Position numbers and translations under genes: made by a program. 64,000 bases of DNA from Deinococcus aquaticus (GTDB lineage Bacteria > Deinococcota > Deinococci > Deinococcales > Deinococcaceae): NCBI RefSeq assembly GCF_028622095.1, contig NZ_CP115165.1:1919501-1983500 (forward strand). The letters are read 5' to 3'. Below the pieces are notes generated by a model, which worked only from the letters and a program-made list of their open reading frames with translations, was not told the DNA's origin and searched no databases. This document shows positions 21,363 through 30,072 of this stretch, one piece after another. Every line of letters begins with the position of its first letter. Position 1 is the first letter of the stretch.

Positions 21363-22799
21363 ATGACGAATCCCACAGCCCACCCCCACACCCCGCACGC
21401 GCTGGCCGTCGCCGCGCAGGAACTCAACGCCGACCTCGACACGCCCGTCACCGCGTACCTGAAGGCCGCGCAGGGCGAACCCGTCGCCTTCCTCCTCGAA
21501 AGCGTCGAGGCGGGCGAGAAACTCGGCCGGTACTCGTTCATCGGCGTGGGCGAACAGGGCCGTTTCGAGGCGCGCGGCACGCACGTCACCAGCAGCGGCA
21601 CCTTCGGCACGCACGACGGCCCCGTGCCCGACCCCCTGGCGCACCTGTACGCCGCCGCCACCCGCCCCGCCCCCGTTCCGGCCGGGCTGCCTGCCCTGAT
21701 CGGCGGGGCCGTCGGGTACGCCGCGTACGACCTGATCCGTGCGTACGAGACCCTGCCCGACAGCAACCCCGACGAACTCGGCGTGCCTGACGCCTGCTTC
21801 ATCGCGCCACGCGGCATGGTCATCTTCGACCACCTCAAGCACCGCCTGATCGCCGTCGCCACTGCCCCGCAGCAGGCCGACGCCGACGCCGAGGTCGCCG
21901 CGCTCGTGCAGCGCCTGCGCGGCCCGCTGCCCTACGTGCCCGGCCAGAACCCCACGCCCGCCCCCACCTTCACCAGCAACTTCACGCCCGACACCTACCG
22001 CGACGCCGTGAACCGCGCCCTGGACTACATCCGCGCTGGAGATATCTTCCAGGTGGTGCCCAGCCAGCGCTTCAGCGCGCCCCTGGGCGACCTGCACCCC
22101 TTCGCGCTGTACCGCGCCCTGCGCCGCGTGAACCCCAGTCCGTACCTCGGGTACCTGCAACTCGGGCCGGTCACGCTGGTCGCCAGCAGCCCCGAGAGCC
22201 TGCTGGCCAGCGACGGCCGCACCGTCACCACCCGCCCCATCGCCGGCACCCGCACGCGCGGCACCACCCCCGAACACGACAACGCCCAGGCCGCAGAACT
22301 TCTGGCCGACGAGAAGGAACGCGCCGAGCACCTCATGCTCGTCGACCTGGGCCGCAACGACCTCGGCCGGGTCAGCCGGTACGGCAGCGTCCGCGTGCAC
22401 GACGCCTTCACCATCGAACGCTACAGCCACGTCATGCACATCGTCTCCAGCGTCACCGGCACCCTCCGGGACGACCAGACGCCCCTGCACGCGCTGGCCA
22501 GCGTGCAACCCATGGGCACCGTCAGCGGCGCCCCCAAGATCCGCGCCATGGAAATCATCGACGAACTCGAACCCACCCGCCGAGGCCCCTACGGCGGCAG
22601 TTTCGGCTACATCGCCCACGACGGCAGCATGGACATGGCCCTCACGCTGCGCACCATGGTCATCACGGGCGGTCAGGTTCACATCCAGGCCGGCGCGGGC
22701 GTCGTCGCCGACAGCGACCCCGCCAGCGAGGAACTCGAAACCCGCAACAAGGCCGCCGCCCTCATGCGCGCCGTCGAACTGGCCGCCGGAGGGCTGTGA
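21363..22799 (+). CDS. trpE: Anthranilate synthase component I
   Basis: 478 residues. With TrpG it converts chorismate and glutamine to anthranilate, the first committed step to tryptophan. LLES (in AFLLESVEAGEKLGRYSFIG) is the segment that binds feedback tryptophan, so allosteric inhibition is probably kept in addition to attenuation. GDIFQVVPSQRF, RTRGTTPEHDNAQA, DLGRNDLGRV and GAPKIRAMEIIDELEPTRRGPYGG are the chorismate-binding motifs. The ATG at 21363 follows GGAGCGTC. First structural gene after the attenuator; 158 nt separate it from trpG. Confidence 0.96.
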   Translation: MTNPTAHPHTPHALAVAAQELNADLDTPVTAYLKAAQGEPVAFLLESVEAGEKLGRYSFIGVGEQGRFEARGTHVTSSGTFGTHDGPVPDPLAHLYAAATRPAPVPAGLPALIGGAVGYAAYDLIRAYETLPDSNPDELGVPDACFIAPRGMVIFDHLKHRLIAVATAPQQADADAEVAALVQRLRGPLPYVPGQNPTPAPTFTSNFTPDTYRDAVNRALDYIRAGDIFQVVPSQRFSAPLGDLHPFALYRALRRVNPSPYLGYLQLGPVTLVASSPESLLASDGRTVTTRPIAGTRTRGTTPEHDNAQAAELLADEKERAEHLMLVDLGRNDLGRVSRYGSVRVHDAFTIERYSHVMHIVSSVTGTLRDDQTPLHALASVQPMGTVSGAPKIRAMEIIDELEPTRRGPYGGSFGYIAHDGSMDMALTLRTMVITGGQVHIQAGAGVVADSDPASEELETRNKAAALMRAVELAAGGL

Positions 22800-22957
22800 G
22801 TGCAGGGTCGGGAGTGGGGCGGCCGCGCCCGGCAGCCCACCGCCCGGCCCCGCCGTTCAGGCGCTGACCGTCCCGACCCGCCGAATCTCCAGTGCCGAAT
22901 TTCCAGCGCCGTCGCCTACCCGGACACCCGCTCTGCGCGCATGAAAGGACAATCACG

Positions 22958-23614
22958 ATGACCACCCCATCTGTTCCCACCCCCCACCCCGCACCCCGCA
23001 TCCTGCTGATCGACAATTACGACTCGTTCACGTACAACCTCGTGCAGTATTTCGGGGAGCTGGGCGCGGACCTGACCGTGTGGCGCAACGACGCGTTCAC
23101 GCTGGACGAGGTGCGGGCGCTGAACCCGGACGCGATCGTGGTGTCGCCGGGACCCTGCACGCCGACCGAGGCGGGACAGAGCGTGGCGGTGATCCGGGAA
23201 CTGGGGCCGACTGTGCCGACGCTGGGCGTGTGCCTGGGCCACCAGAGTATCGGGGAGGCGTTCGGGGCGCAGGTGGGCCGCGCGATCCTGCCGGTGCACG
23301 GCAAGACCAGTCCGGTCCGGCATGACGGCTCCGGGCTGTTCGCGGGCCTGCGGGACGGGGTGACGGTCACGCGGTACCACTCGCTGGTGGTGCGGGACCT
23401 GCCGCCGGAACTGGTGGCGACCGCCTGGACGACCGACCCGCAGGAAGAGGTCGTGATGGCGCTGCGGCACCGTGAATTCCCGGTGTTCGGCGTGCAGTTC
23501 CACCCGGAGAGCATCGCCACGGAGGGCGGCATGGAGATGATCCGGAATTTCCTGGCGGAGGTGCGGGCCTTCCAGGCAGCGCGGGCCGCGCTGGCGGGGG
23601 AGGCGGGCGCATGA
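22958..23614 (+). CDS. trpG: Anthranilate synthase component II (glutamine amidotransferase)
   Basis: 218 residues from ATG 22958, preceded by AAAGGAC; an upstream in-frame start at 22892 has no ribosome site and would add a non-conserved stretch. The class I amidotransferase triad is present: Cys92 in GVCLGHQSIG, and the His/Glu pair in FHPESI. The N-terminal LLIDNYDSFTYNLVQYF is typical. It delivers ammonia from glutamine to TrpE and might also serve para-aminobenzoate synthesis. Its end overlaps trpD by 4 nt. Confidence 0.95.
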   Translation: MTTPSVPTPHPAPRILLIDNYDSFTYNLVQYFGELGADLTVWRNDAFTLDEVRALNPDAIVVSPGPCTPTEAGQSVAVIRELGPTVPTLGVCLGHQSIGEAFGAQVGRAILPVHGKTSPVRHDGSGLFAGLRDGVTVTRYHSLVVRDLPPELVATAWTTDPQEEVVMALRHREFPVFGVQFHPESIATEGGMEMIRNFLAEVRAFQAARAALAGEAGA

Positions 23615-24618
23615 TGCACGCGAGGCTGATGAACGGCGAGCGGCTCTCGCAGGGGGACGCGGCGGCGTTCATGCGCGAGGTCATGGAGGGCGACATGAGC
23701 GGCGTGCGGCTCGCGGCGGCCCTGGCAGCCCTGCGGGTGCGCGGCGAGACGGCCGAGGAGATCGCGGGCTTCGCGCAGGCCATGCGGGAGAACGCGGTGC
23801 GCGTGAACGTCACGCCCCGCCCGGTGCTGCTGGACGTGGTCGGCACGGGCGGCGACGGCGCGCACACCTTCAACATCAGCACCACGACGGCGTTCGTGGT
23901 GGCGGGCGCGGGCGTGCCGGTCGCCAAGCACGGCAACCGCGCCGCGAGCAGCCGCGCCGGCAGTGCGGACGTCCTGGAGGCGCTGGGCGTGAACCTGGAC
24001 GCCAGCCCGGAGGTCGTGGCGGACGCCGTGAACACCCTGGGCATCGGGTTCATGTTCGCCCGCAACTACCACCCGGCCCTGCGGCACGCGGCGGCCGTCC
24101 GGTCGGACCTGGCGGCCAGGACGGTGTTCAACATACTGGGACCACTCAGTAACCCGGCCGGCGCGACGCATCTGGTGGTGGGGGTGTTCAAGCCCGAGCT
24201 GACGCGCACGCTGGCCGAGGTGCTGCGCCTGCTCGGGGCGGGTGGCGCGACCGTGGTGTACGGCGACGGGCTGGACGAATTCACGGTGAGCGGCGTGAAC
24301 ACCGTCTCGGGCCTGCGGGACGGCGAGATCATCGACCGCACCCTGCACCCGGAAGAGGCGGGCGTGGACCTGCACCCCAGAGAGGCGATCGTGGGCGGCA
24401 CGCCCGCCGAGAACGCGGAGATCACGCGCGCCCTGCTGACCGGCGGCGGCACACCTGCCCAGCGGGACATCGTGGCACTGAACGCTGGGGCGGCCCTGCG
24501 CACGGCGGGCGCGGTGGAATCCATCCGCGCCGGGGTGGAACTGGCGCGCACGGTCATGAGCAGCGGGGCGGGCTGGAACGTGCTGCAACGCTACGCCACC
24601 CGCACGCGCGGCAGCTGA
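23611..24618 (+). CDS. trpD: Anthranilate phosphoribosyltransferase
   Basis: 335 residues. It transfers the phosphoribosyl group of PRPP to anthranilate. Diagnostic sequence: DVVGTGGDGAHTFNIST (PRPP/glycine loop), AKHGNRAASSRAGSADVLEALG, and GPLSNPAGATHLVVGV. The start overlaps the trpG stop (ATGA), so the two are coupled. The remaining trp genes (trpC, trpF, trpB, trpA) are not in the window, so the pathway is split, as is common outside enterobacteria. Confidence 0.95.
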   Translation: MMHARLMNGERLSQGDAAAFMREVMEGDMSGVRLAAALAALRVRGETAEEIAGFAQAMRENAVRVNVTPRPVLLDVVGTGGDGAHTFNISTTTAFVVAGAGVPVAKHGNRAASSRAGSADVLEALGVNLDASPEVVADAVNTLGIGFMFARNYHPALRHAAAVRSDLAARTVFNILGPLSNPAGATHLVVGVFKPELTRTLAEVLRLLGAGGATVVYGDGLDEFTVSGVNTVSGLRDGEIIDRTLHPEEAGVDLHPREAIVGGTPAENAEITRALLTGGGTPAQRDIVALNAGAALRTAGAVESIRAGVELARTVMSSGAGWNVLQRYATRTRGS

Positions 24619-24728
24619 CCCGTCCGGCCGGAGATAGGACGCTGACAGGCCTTGGTTAATACCTGCTGAACCTCCGTCAGATACGGGGTTTTCTTCCGGC
24701 GTTTAGCGTGGAGGTCGGAGGAACCCCC

Positions 24729-25256
24729 ATGTCCCAGAGCACCACCCCGCCCGGCCTGGACCTCGCCCTGACCGTCACGGTCAACGGCGAGCGTCAGGAA
24801 ATCCGTGTTCCCGTGCAGGCGACCCTGCTGGACGTGCTGCGCGAGCGGCTGCACCTGACCGGCACCAAGAAGGGCTGCGATCACGGGCAGTGCGGCGCGT
24901 GCACGGTGCATGTCGGCGGCCAGCCGCACCTGAGTTGCCTGACGCTGGCCCTGAGCTGCGAGGGCCGCGAGGTCACGACCATCGAGGGCCTCGCCCCGGC
25001 GGGCGGAGAACTGCACCCCATGCAGGCGGCGTTCATCGAGCATGACGCCTTCCAGTGCGGGTACTGCACGCCGGGCCAGATCATGAGTGCCGTGGCGTGC
25101 GTGCAGCAGGCGCAGGCGGGCGACGCGGACGCCATCCGGGAGTTCATGAGCGGCAACCTGTGCCGCTGCGCGGCGTACCCGCAGATCGTGGCCGCCATTC
25201 AGGACGTGGCCGGGCAGTCAGGCCAGGGTGCAGGCACCGCCGGAGCGGTCCAGTGA
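24729..25256 (+). CDS. Molybdenum hydroxylase 2Fe-2S subunit (YagT/PaoA-like)
   Basis: 175 residues from ATG 24729, chosen because CGGAGGA ends 5 nt upstream; an in-frame GTG at 24708 has no such site. Two 2Fe-2S clusters: GCDHGQCGAC with a later Cys in HLSC, and CGYC plus CRC in QCGYCTPGQ and NLCRCAAYPQIV. E. coli PaoA carries a Tat signal; this protein has none, so the enzyme should be cytoplasmic. First gene of a three-gene operon with overlapping starts. Confidence 0.9.
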   Translation: MSQSTTPPGLDLALTVTVNGERQEIRVPVQATLLDVLRERLHLTGTKKGCDHGQCGACTVHVGGQPHLSCLTLALSCEGREVTTIEGLAPAGGELHPMQAAFIEHDAFQCGYCTPGQIMSAVACVQQAQAGDADAIREFMSGNLCRCAAYPQIVAAIQDVAGQSGQGAGTAGAVQ

Positions 25257-26290
25257 GACCCTTCGCGTACGTCCGCGCGCACGAGATCGGCGAGGCAGCC
25301 GGGCAGCCCGGGAAATTTCTGGCGGGCGGCACGACCCTGATCGACCTGATGAAACTGGACGTGGAACGCCCGGCGCAGGTGACGGACATCACGGGCCTGC
25401 CGCTGGCGGACATTGCCGAGCAGGGCGACGGCGTGCGGATCGGCGCGCTGGCCAGTATGGCGCAGGTGGCCGATCATCCACTCATCGCGGCGCGGTACCC
25501 GGCGCTGCGTAACGCCCTGCTGGCGGGCGCGTCGCAGCAGATCCGCAACATGGCCAGCATGGGTGGGAACGTCATGCAGCGCACCCGCTGCCCGTACTTC
25601 CGGGACACGTCGTTCACGGCGTGCAACAAACGCGAGCCGGGGTCCGGGTGCGGCGCCATCGCCGGGAACCACCGCAAGCAGGCGATCCTGGGCACGTCGG
25701 ACGCCTGTGTGGCCCTGCACCCGTCGGATGCCAGCGTGGCCCTCGTCGCGTACGACGCCACCCTGACCCTGCGCGGCCCGGACGGCGAGCGCGAGGTGAG
25801 TCTGCAGGACTTCAACCTGCTGCCCGGCCAGACGCCCCACCTGGAACACGACCTGCGGGAAGGCGAACTGATCACCGCGATCAACCTGCCCGCCCCGCCC
25901 GCCGGGAACGGCGTGTACCTGAAGGTCCGCGACCGCGAGAGTTACGAGTTCGCGCTGAGTTCCTGCGCGGCCATGCTGGACGTTCAGGGAGGTGTCATCC
26001 GCGCGGCGCGCGTGGCGCTGGGTGGGGTCGGCACGAAACCCTGGCGGTCCCCGGAGGCCGAGGCGGCCCTGACCGGCCAGCCCGCCACCCGGGAGACCTT
26101 CGAGGCGGCTGCCCGCGCCGCGCTGGCCGGGGCGACCCCGCTGGAGCAGAACGTCTTCAAGGTCCCGCTGACCGCGAAGGTCATCGTCCGCGCGCTGCTG
26201 GCCGCGCTGGCGGGCGAACCTGCCGACGGACATGGGGACGGCCAGAGCACCGGGCAGGGCCAGAATGCCGATCAGGGGGGAACCGCATGA
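25253..26290 (+). CDS. Molybdenum hydroxylase FAD subunit with extra 4Fe-4S loop (YagS/PaoB-like)
   Basis: 345 residues from GTG 25253, which overlaps the previous stop (GTGA). The FAD motif AGGTTLIDLMKLDV is near residue 23. The insertion MQRTRCPYFRD...ACNKREPGSGC holds the four cysteines that bind an additional 4Fe-4S cluster in PaoB/YagS and 4-hydroxybenzoyl-CoA-reductase-like subunits; its presence separates this operon from the coxM type. A glycine/glutamine-rich tail precedes the overlap with the next gene. Confidence 0.9.
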   Translation: MRPFAYVRAHEIGEAAGQPGKFLAGGTTLIDLMKLDVERPAQVTDITGLPLADIAEQGDGVRIGALASMAQVADHPLIAARYPALRNALLAGASQQIRNMASMGGNVMQRTRCPYFRDTSFTACNKREPGSGCGAIAGNHRKQAILGTSDACVALHPSDASVALVAYDATLTLRGPDGEREVSLQDFNLLPGQTPHLEHDLREGELITAINLPAPPAGNGVYLKVRDRESYEFALSSCAAMLDVQGGVIRAARVALGGVGTKPWRSPEAEAALTGQPATRETFEAAARAALAGATPLEQNVFKVPLTAKVIVRALLAALAGEPADGHGDGQSTGQGQNADQGGTA

Positions 26291-28563
26291 CCGCCGGAGA
26301 GCAGAAGAAGTACGTGGGTGCGCGCGTCAGCCGCGTGGACGGCCCTGCCAAGGTGCGAGGCGAGGCCACCTTCGCCGCCGAGCATGACATCCCCGGTGCA
26401 CTGCACGCCGTCCTGATCAGCGCCGCGTGCGCGCATGGCCGCATCAGCCGCCTGGACACGGAGGCGGCGCGGCAGGTGCCGGGCGTGCTGGACGTGTTCA
26501 GTTACCAGTCGGACGGCTGGAAGATGCACAAGATCAAGGGCTACCCGAAAGGCCCGGCCGGGACCAGCCTCCTGCCGTTCCAGGGGCCAGAGGTCTCGTA
26601 CCGGGGCGAGCCGGTCGCGCTGGTCGTCGCCGGGACGCTGGAGGCCGCCCGGCACGCCGCGCTGCTGGTCGAGATCGAGTACGAACAGCGCCCGCACCAC
26701 GCCACGTTGCAGGCCGCGCTGGACGGCCCGTTGCTGGCCCGCAAGCCCATGCCGCCGCTGGGGCACTCGCGCGGGAACGCCGGGAAGGTGCTCAAGGGGG
26801 CCGATCACGTGACCGGGCGGACGTACGACACGCCCACCCAGCATCACAACCCCATGGAGATGCACGCCGTGATCGCCGACTGGGACGGCGACGAGCGCGT
26901 CACGATCTACGAACCCACCCAGTGGATGCAGTCCGCGCAGGGCACCCTGGCCGCCGCGCTGGGCCTGGAACCGGAGAATGTGCATGTGGTCAGTCCGTTC
27001 GTGGGAGGGGGCTTCGGCAGCAAGGCCACCAGCTGGCCGCACCTGCTGGTCACGGCGCTCGCCGCGCGCACCCTGCGCCGCCCCGTGAAACTGGTCCTGA
27101 CCCGCGCGCAGATGTTCGCTGCCGTCGGGTACCGGGCCGCCACCCGCAGCGAGTACCGCGCCGCGCTGGACGGTGACCGCATCAGCGCGCTGGAACTGCA
27201 CGCCCACACCCAGACCGGCCCCGCCGACCTGTTCCCCGAGCAGGTCGGCATGATCCCCAAGATGCTGTACGCCACCCCGAACATGGAGTTCAAGCAGACG
27301 CTGGTGCAGACGAACGCCGGGCCGAACATCATGATGCGCGCCCCCGGCGAGGCCAGCGGCAGCTTCGGCCTGGAAGTCCTGATGGACGAACTGGCCGCCC
27401 AGGTCGGACTGGACCCCCTGGAGTTCCGCCGCCGCAACCACGCGGACACCGACCCGGAAAGCGGCAAACCGTACTCCAGCAAGCACCTGCTCGAATGCTA
27501 CGACCGCGCCGCCGAGGCGTTCGGCTGGCAGAAGCGCACGCCCGAGCCGGGCAGCATGAAAGACGGCGAAACCCTGATCGGCTGGGGGATGGCGACCGCC
27601 GCGTACCCTGTGTACGCCAGCGCCGCGACCGCCCGCGCCCGCCTGCACGCCGACGGCCGCGTGGAGGTCGAGGCCGGCTCGCACGACATCGGGACCGGCA
27701 CGTACTCCATCCTCGCTCAGATTGCCGCCGACGCGCTCGGCACCGACCTGGACCGCGTGACCGTGAAACTCGGGGACAGCCGCCTGCCCAAGAACGGGTA
27801 CAGCGGCGGCAGCCGCACTGCTGGCAGCGTCGGCAGCGCCGTCCTGGCCGCCGCGCAGGGCCTGCGGCAGGAACTCGTGGATCTCGCCGTGAACGACCCC
27901 GAAAGCCCCCTGTACGGCGTGGCACCCATCGACATCGAGGCGCGGGACGGCGCGCTGCACGCCGGAACCCGCACCGACACCCTGAGCGGCATCCTGACCC
28001 GCGCGGGCAAGGAGCAGCACGAAACGTACCGCGAGATCATCCCCAACGGTGGCGGCCAGAAGGAACTCGACGCCCTGAAAAAGGGCCAGGACGGCATGAT
28101 CCAGGCCGTCACGGACACCCACGCCCGCTACTCGTTCGGCGCGGTGTTCGTCGAGGTGCGCGTCGACCCGGACTTCATGACGCCCCGCGTGTCCCGAATT
28201 GTCGGGGCGTTCGATATCGGGCAGGTCCTGAACGCCAAGACCGCCGAGAGTCAACTGATCGGCGGCCTGATCTGGGGCGTGTCTGCCGCGCTGCACGAGC
28301 AGGGCGAGACCGATCCCGCCACTGGCCTGATGCTGAACAGCAACCTCGCCGATTACCACATTCCCGTCAACGCCGACATCCGCGAGGTCCGCGCCATCGC
28401 CCTGAACGGCCACCCGGACTTTCACACCAGCGCTCTCGGTGCGCGCGGCGCCGGGGAACTCGGCATTGTCGGCACGGCCGCCGCCATCGCCAACGCCATC
28501 CACCACGCGACCGGCAAACGCATCCGCAGCACGCCCATCACCGTGGACAAACTGCTGGGCTGA
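26287..28563 (+). CDS. Molybdenum hydroxylase large subunit (YagR/PaoC-like aldehyde oxidoreductase)
   Basis: 758 residues. Molybdopterin-binding catalytic subunit of the xanthine oxidase family; GGGFGSKATSWPH and the conserved late glutamate in LGARGAGELGI (Glu724) are present. The loop equivalent to the CoxL cysteine loop reads IMMRAPGEASGSFGLE, so it is not a CO dehydrogenase. Best guess is a broad-range aldehyde oxidoreductase, which would also detoxify aromatic aldehydes. It ends 3 nt from the stop of a convergent gene at 28567. Cofactor maturation may depend on the XdhC-YHS gene at 7902. Confidence 0.9.
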   Translation: MTAGEQKKYVGARVSRVDGPAKVRGEATFAAEHDIPGALHAVLISAACAHGRISRLDTEAARQVPGVLDVFSYQSDGWKMHKIKGYPKGPAGTSLLPFQGPEVSYRGEPVALVVAGTLEAARHAALLVEIEYEQRPHHATLQAALDGPLLARKPMPPLGHSRGNAGKVLKGADHVTGRTYDTPTQHHNPMEMHAVIADWDGDERVTIYEPTQWMQSAQGTLAAALGLEPENVHVVSPFVGGGFGSKATSWPHLLVTALAARTLRRPVKLVLTRAQMFAAVGYRAATRSEYRAALDGDRISALELHAHTQTGPADLFPEQVGMIPKMLYATPNMEFKQTLVQTNAGPNIMMRAPGEASGSFGLEVLMDELAAQVGLDPLEFRRRNHADTDPESGKPYSSKHLLECYDRAAEAFGWQKRTPEPGSMKDGETLIGWGMATAAYPVYASAATARARLHADGRVEVEAGSHDIGTGTYSILAQIAADALGTDLDRVTVKLGDSRLPKNGYSGGSRTAGSVGSAVLAAAQGLRQELVDLAVNDPESPLYGVAPIDIEARDGALHAGTRTDTLSGILTRAGKEQHETYREIIPNGGGQKELDALKKGQDGMIQAVTDTHARYSFGAVFVEVRVDPDFMTPRVSRIVGAFDIGQVLNAKTAESQLIGGLIWGVSAALHEQGETDPATGLMLNSNLADYHIPVNADIREVRAIALNGHPDFHTSALGARGAGELGIVGTAAAIANAIHHATGKRIRSTPITVDKLLG

Positions 28564-28566
28564 CCG

Positions 28567-28962
28567 TCAGCCGTGATCGGTGGGGGAGGGGGCCGCCGGG
28601 TCGTCCTCCCCCTGCCAGTTCTCCCGACTCAGGGCGGCGGCGTTGCGCAGCATCCAGCCCTGCACGGGTAGACCCTCCAGCCAGTCCTGCACGGTCGGAA
28701 TGCGGCCCAGGTCTTCGAGCACGTGCTGCTCGCCGATCAGGCGGGTGGGTACGTGCCGGCCGTCGCTGGCGCGGACCACGGTCGGCCCGAAGAACTGCTC
28801 GCACAGGAAGATCCCGAATGTGCTGTGCAGCACGGCGCGGTGCCGGGCGTCGGCCCAGTGCCCCTTGGTCTGGTCGAACCAGCCGTGCACGGCCAGGTAA
28901 TCGTCGGGCACGCCCCCGAAACGGCGGGCACTGCTCTGCGCGTGGTGCCAGGGGTGCGCCAT
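28567..28962 (-). CDS. DUF6915-like protein of unknown function
   Basis: 131 residues. The conserved features are MAHPWHHAQSSARRFGG at the start, HGWFDQTK, HRAVLHSTFGIFLCEQFFG, and IGEQHVLEDLGRIPTVQDWL. I recall proteins of this pattern (DUF6915) in many bacteria and phages, but no function. The several conserved histidines and acidic residues could bind a metal. It starts 1 nt after the stop of the gene at 28964, so the two form an operon transcribed from the promoter at 29573-29601 under a candidate radiation-response operator. Confidence 0.75.
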   Translation of the reverse strand: MAHPWHHAQSSARRFGGVPDDYLAVHGWFDQTKGHWADARHRAVLHSTFGIFLCEQFFGPTVVRASDGRHVPTRLIGEQHVLEDLGRIPTVQDWLEGLPVQGWMLRNAAALSRENWQGEDDPAAPSPTDHG

Positions 28963-28963
28963 G

Positions 28964-29566
28964 TCAGACCGGCAGCCCGCTGGCGTAGCGCCGCCCGAAC
29001 AGCCGCGTCACGCGGTTCAGGCGTTGCACGGCCGGATCGTCGCTGTCCTCGATCACCTGACGGGGCACGTCCAGTTCCGCGCCGGTGTCGTCCTCATGGT
29101 CGAAGGTCAGGTCGATGGGTGGCCGTCCGGGCGTCAGGGCCAGCAGGGACTGAGCCAGGGCGAGTTCGAAGGCCGGCACGCGCGTGTCGATGATGTGGAA
29201 CAGGGTCAGCCCGGTCCGGTCGAGCAGGTCGCCGAGCTGTTCGTCGGTCAGCCACGCTGGCAGGGGACGCTGCCGTGACTGGAATCCCCGGTACGCCGCC
29301 CGCAGGGTCGGGTCGAGTCGGCCCGGCGTGTCCAGCAGCGCCGTGAGGGCCGTGTCGGTGTCCTCGTCCACCTCGAGGTCGTCGAAGTTCGCGCCGCGCA
29401 TGGCCTGGATGCTCAGGCGGCGGGCGGCGGCCTCGGCCGCCTCGCGCGAGGCGTACAGGCCCGCTGGATTCACGCCCTCCAGCGATAGCGTGTGGTCGGC
29501 GTACCACTCGTCGTTGAACTGCGCGAGTCTGCGGATCAGCAGATAGGCCGGGTGACCGTGAGTCAT
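28964..29566 (-). CDS. Hypothetical protein, candidate radiation/desiccation response gene
   Basis: 200 residues, strongly acidic in the middle (FDDLEVDEDTDTALTALLD) and towards the end (FDHEDDTGAELDVP), with no signal or membrane helix. The N-terminal part is a compact helical region with AREAAEAAARRLS-like character. I do not recognise a family. The start is taken as ATG 29566, 6 nt after TAATAT (29573-29578); a GTG at 29572 touches the -10 box and would precede the expected transcription start. The promoter has a 17-bp palindromic element of the RDRM type between -35 and -10. It leads an operon with the DUF6915-like gene. Confidence 0.75.
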   Translation of the reverse strand: MTHGHPAYLLIRRLAQFNDEWYADHTLSLEGVNPAGLYASREAAEAAARRLSIQAMRGANFDDLEVDEDTDTALTALLDTPGRLDPTLRAAYRGFQSRQRPLPAWLTDEQLGDLLDRTGLTLFHIIDTRVPAFELALAQSLLALTPGRPPIDLTFDHEDDTGAELDVPRQVIEDSDDPAVQRLNRVTRLFGRRYASGLPV

Positions 29567-29572
29567 ACTCAC

Positions 29573-29601
29573 ATATTATGTTATTGGCGTAATTGTGGCA
29601 A
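29573..29601 (-). promoter_or_regulatory. Promoter of the 29566-28567 operon
   Basis: On the minus strand TTGCCA (29596-29601), an exact 17-nt spacer and TAATAT (29573-29578), the best core promoter in the window. The ATG follows 6 nt after the -10 box. Confidence 0.8.
29576..29592. promoter_or_regulatory. Candidate RDRM operator (DdrO binding site)
   Basis: The 17-mer TTATGTTATTGGCGTAA matches the remembered Deinococcus radiation/desiccation response motif (TTATG T N ATT N A C R T A A type) at all but one position. It covers part of the -10 box and most of the spacer, the expected place for a repressor such as DdrO that is cleaved after DNA damage. The match is by eye against a consensus recalled from the literature. 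Confidence 0.7.
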
Positions 29602-29610
29602 GAGGAGGTT

Positions 29611-30063
29611 TCAGCCCGCCGCCACCATCCGCCGGTGGTAGTTCACCTGCCCCAGGTGCCAGTTCAGGTGCCCGTACAGGTGAATCAGGAAGTACTGCGT
29701 GGTCATGCTCTGCGGAAAACCGGGCAGTTGCGCCGGGTGCGGCGCGTCCAGCGCGGCCGGGTCCAGCCGGTCCAGCGTACCCGCCACCAGCGCCGACACG
29801 CCCCGCACACCCGCGATCAACTCGGCGCGCGGCACGTCCCGCCGCGCGAACTCCGCCGGACGGTCCCGCATGAACGCCACGCCCCCCAGATCCGCCCCCA
29901 CGAACTGCGACAGATTCCCGATCAGGTGCAGCGCCAGCGTCCCACCCGAATTCAGCACGCCGTCCGGCACGGCCCACACCGACGCCTCGTCCGGGTACGC
30001 CTCCAGTTCCAGCGTCAGCTTCTCCAGATCCCGCACGAACAGATCCCGCAATTCAGGCAGCAT
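29611..30063 (-). CDS. DinB-superfamily protein (DUF1572-like)
   Basis: 150 residues forming the four-helix DinB/YfiT fold. The three metal-binding histidines are expected in LALHLIGNLSQF and in HLYGHLNWHLGQVNYHRR. Such proteins are often thiol transferases or damage-inducible enzymes of unknown substrate; Deinococcus genomes carry many. ATG 30063 is 6 nt after TAAGCT (30070-30075), so leaderless. No RDRM-like site is visible upstream of this gene. Confidence 0.85.
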   Translation of the reverse strand: MLPELRDLFVRDLEKLTLELEAYPDEASVWAVPDGVLNSGGTLALHLIGNLSQFVGADLGGVAFMRDRPAEFARRDVPRAELIAGVRGVSALVAGTLDRLDPAALDAPHPAQLPGFPQSMTTQYFLIHLYGHLNWHLGQVNYHRRMVAAG

Positions 30064-30072
30064 GCGCGCAGC

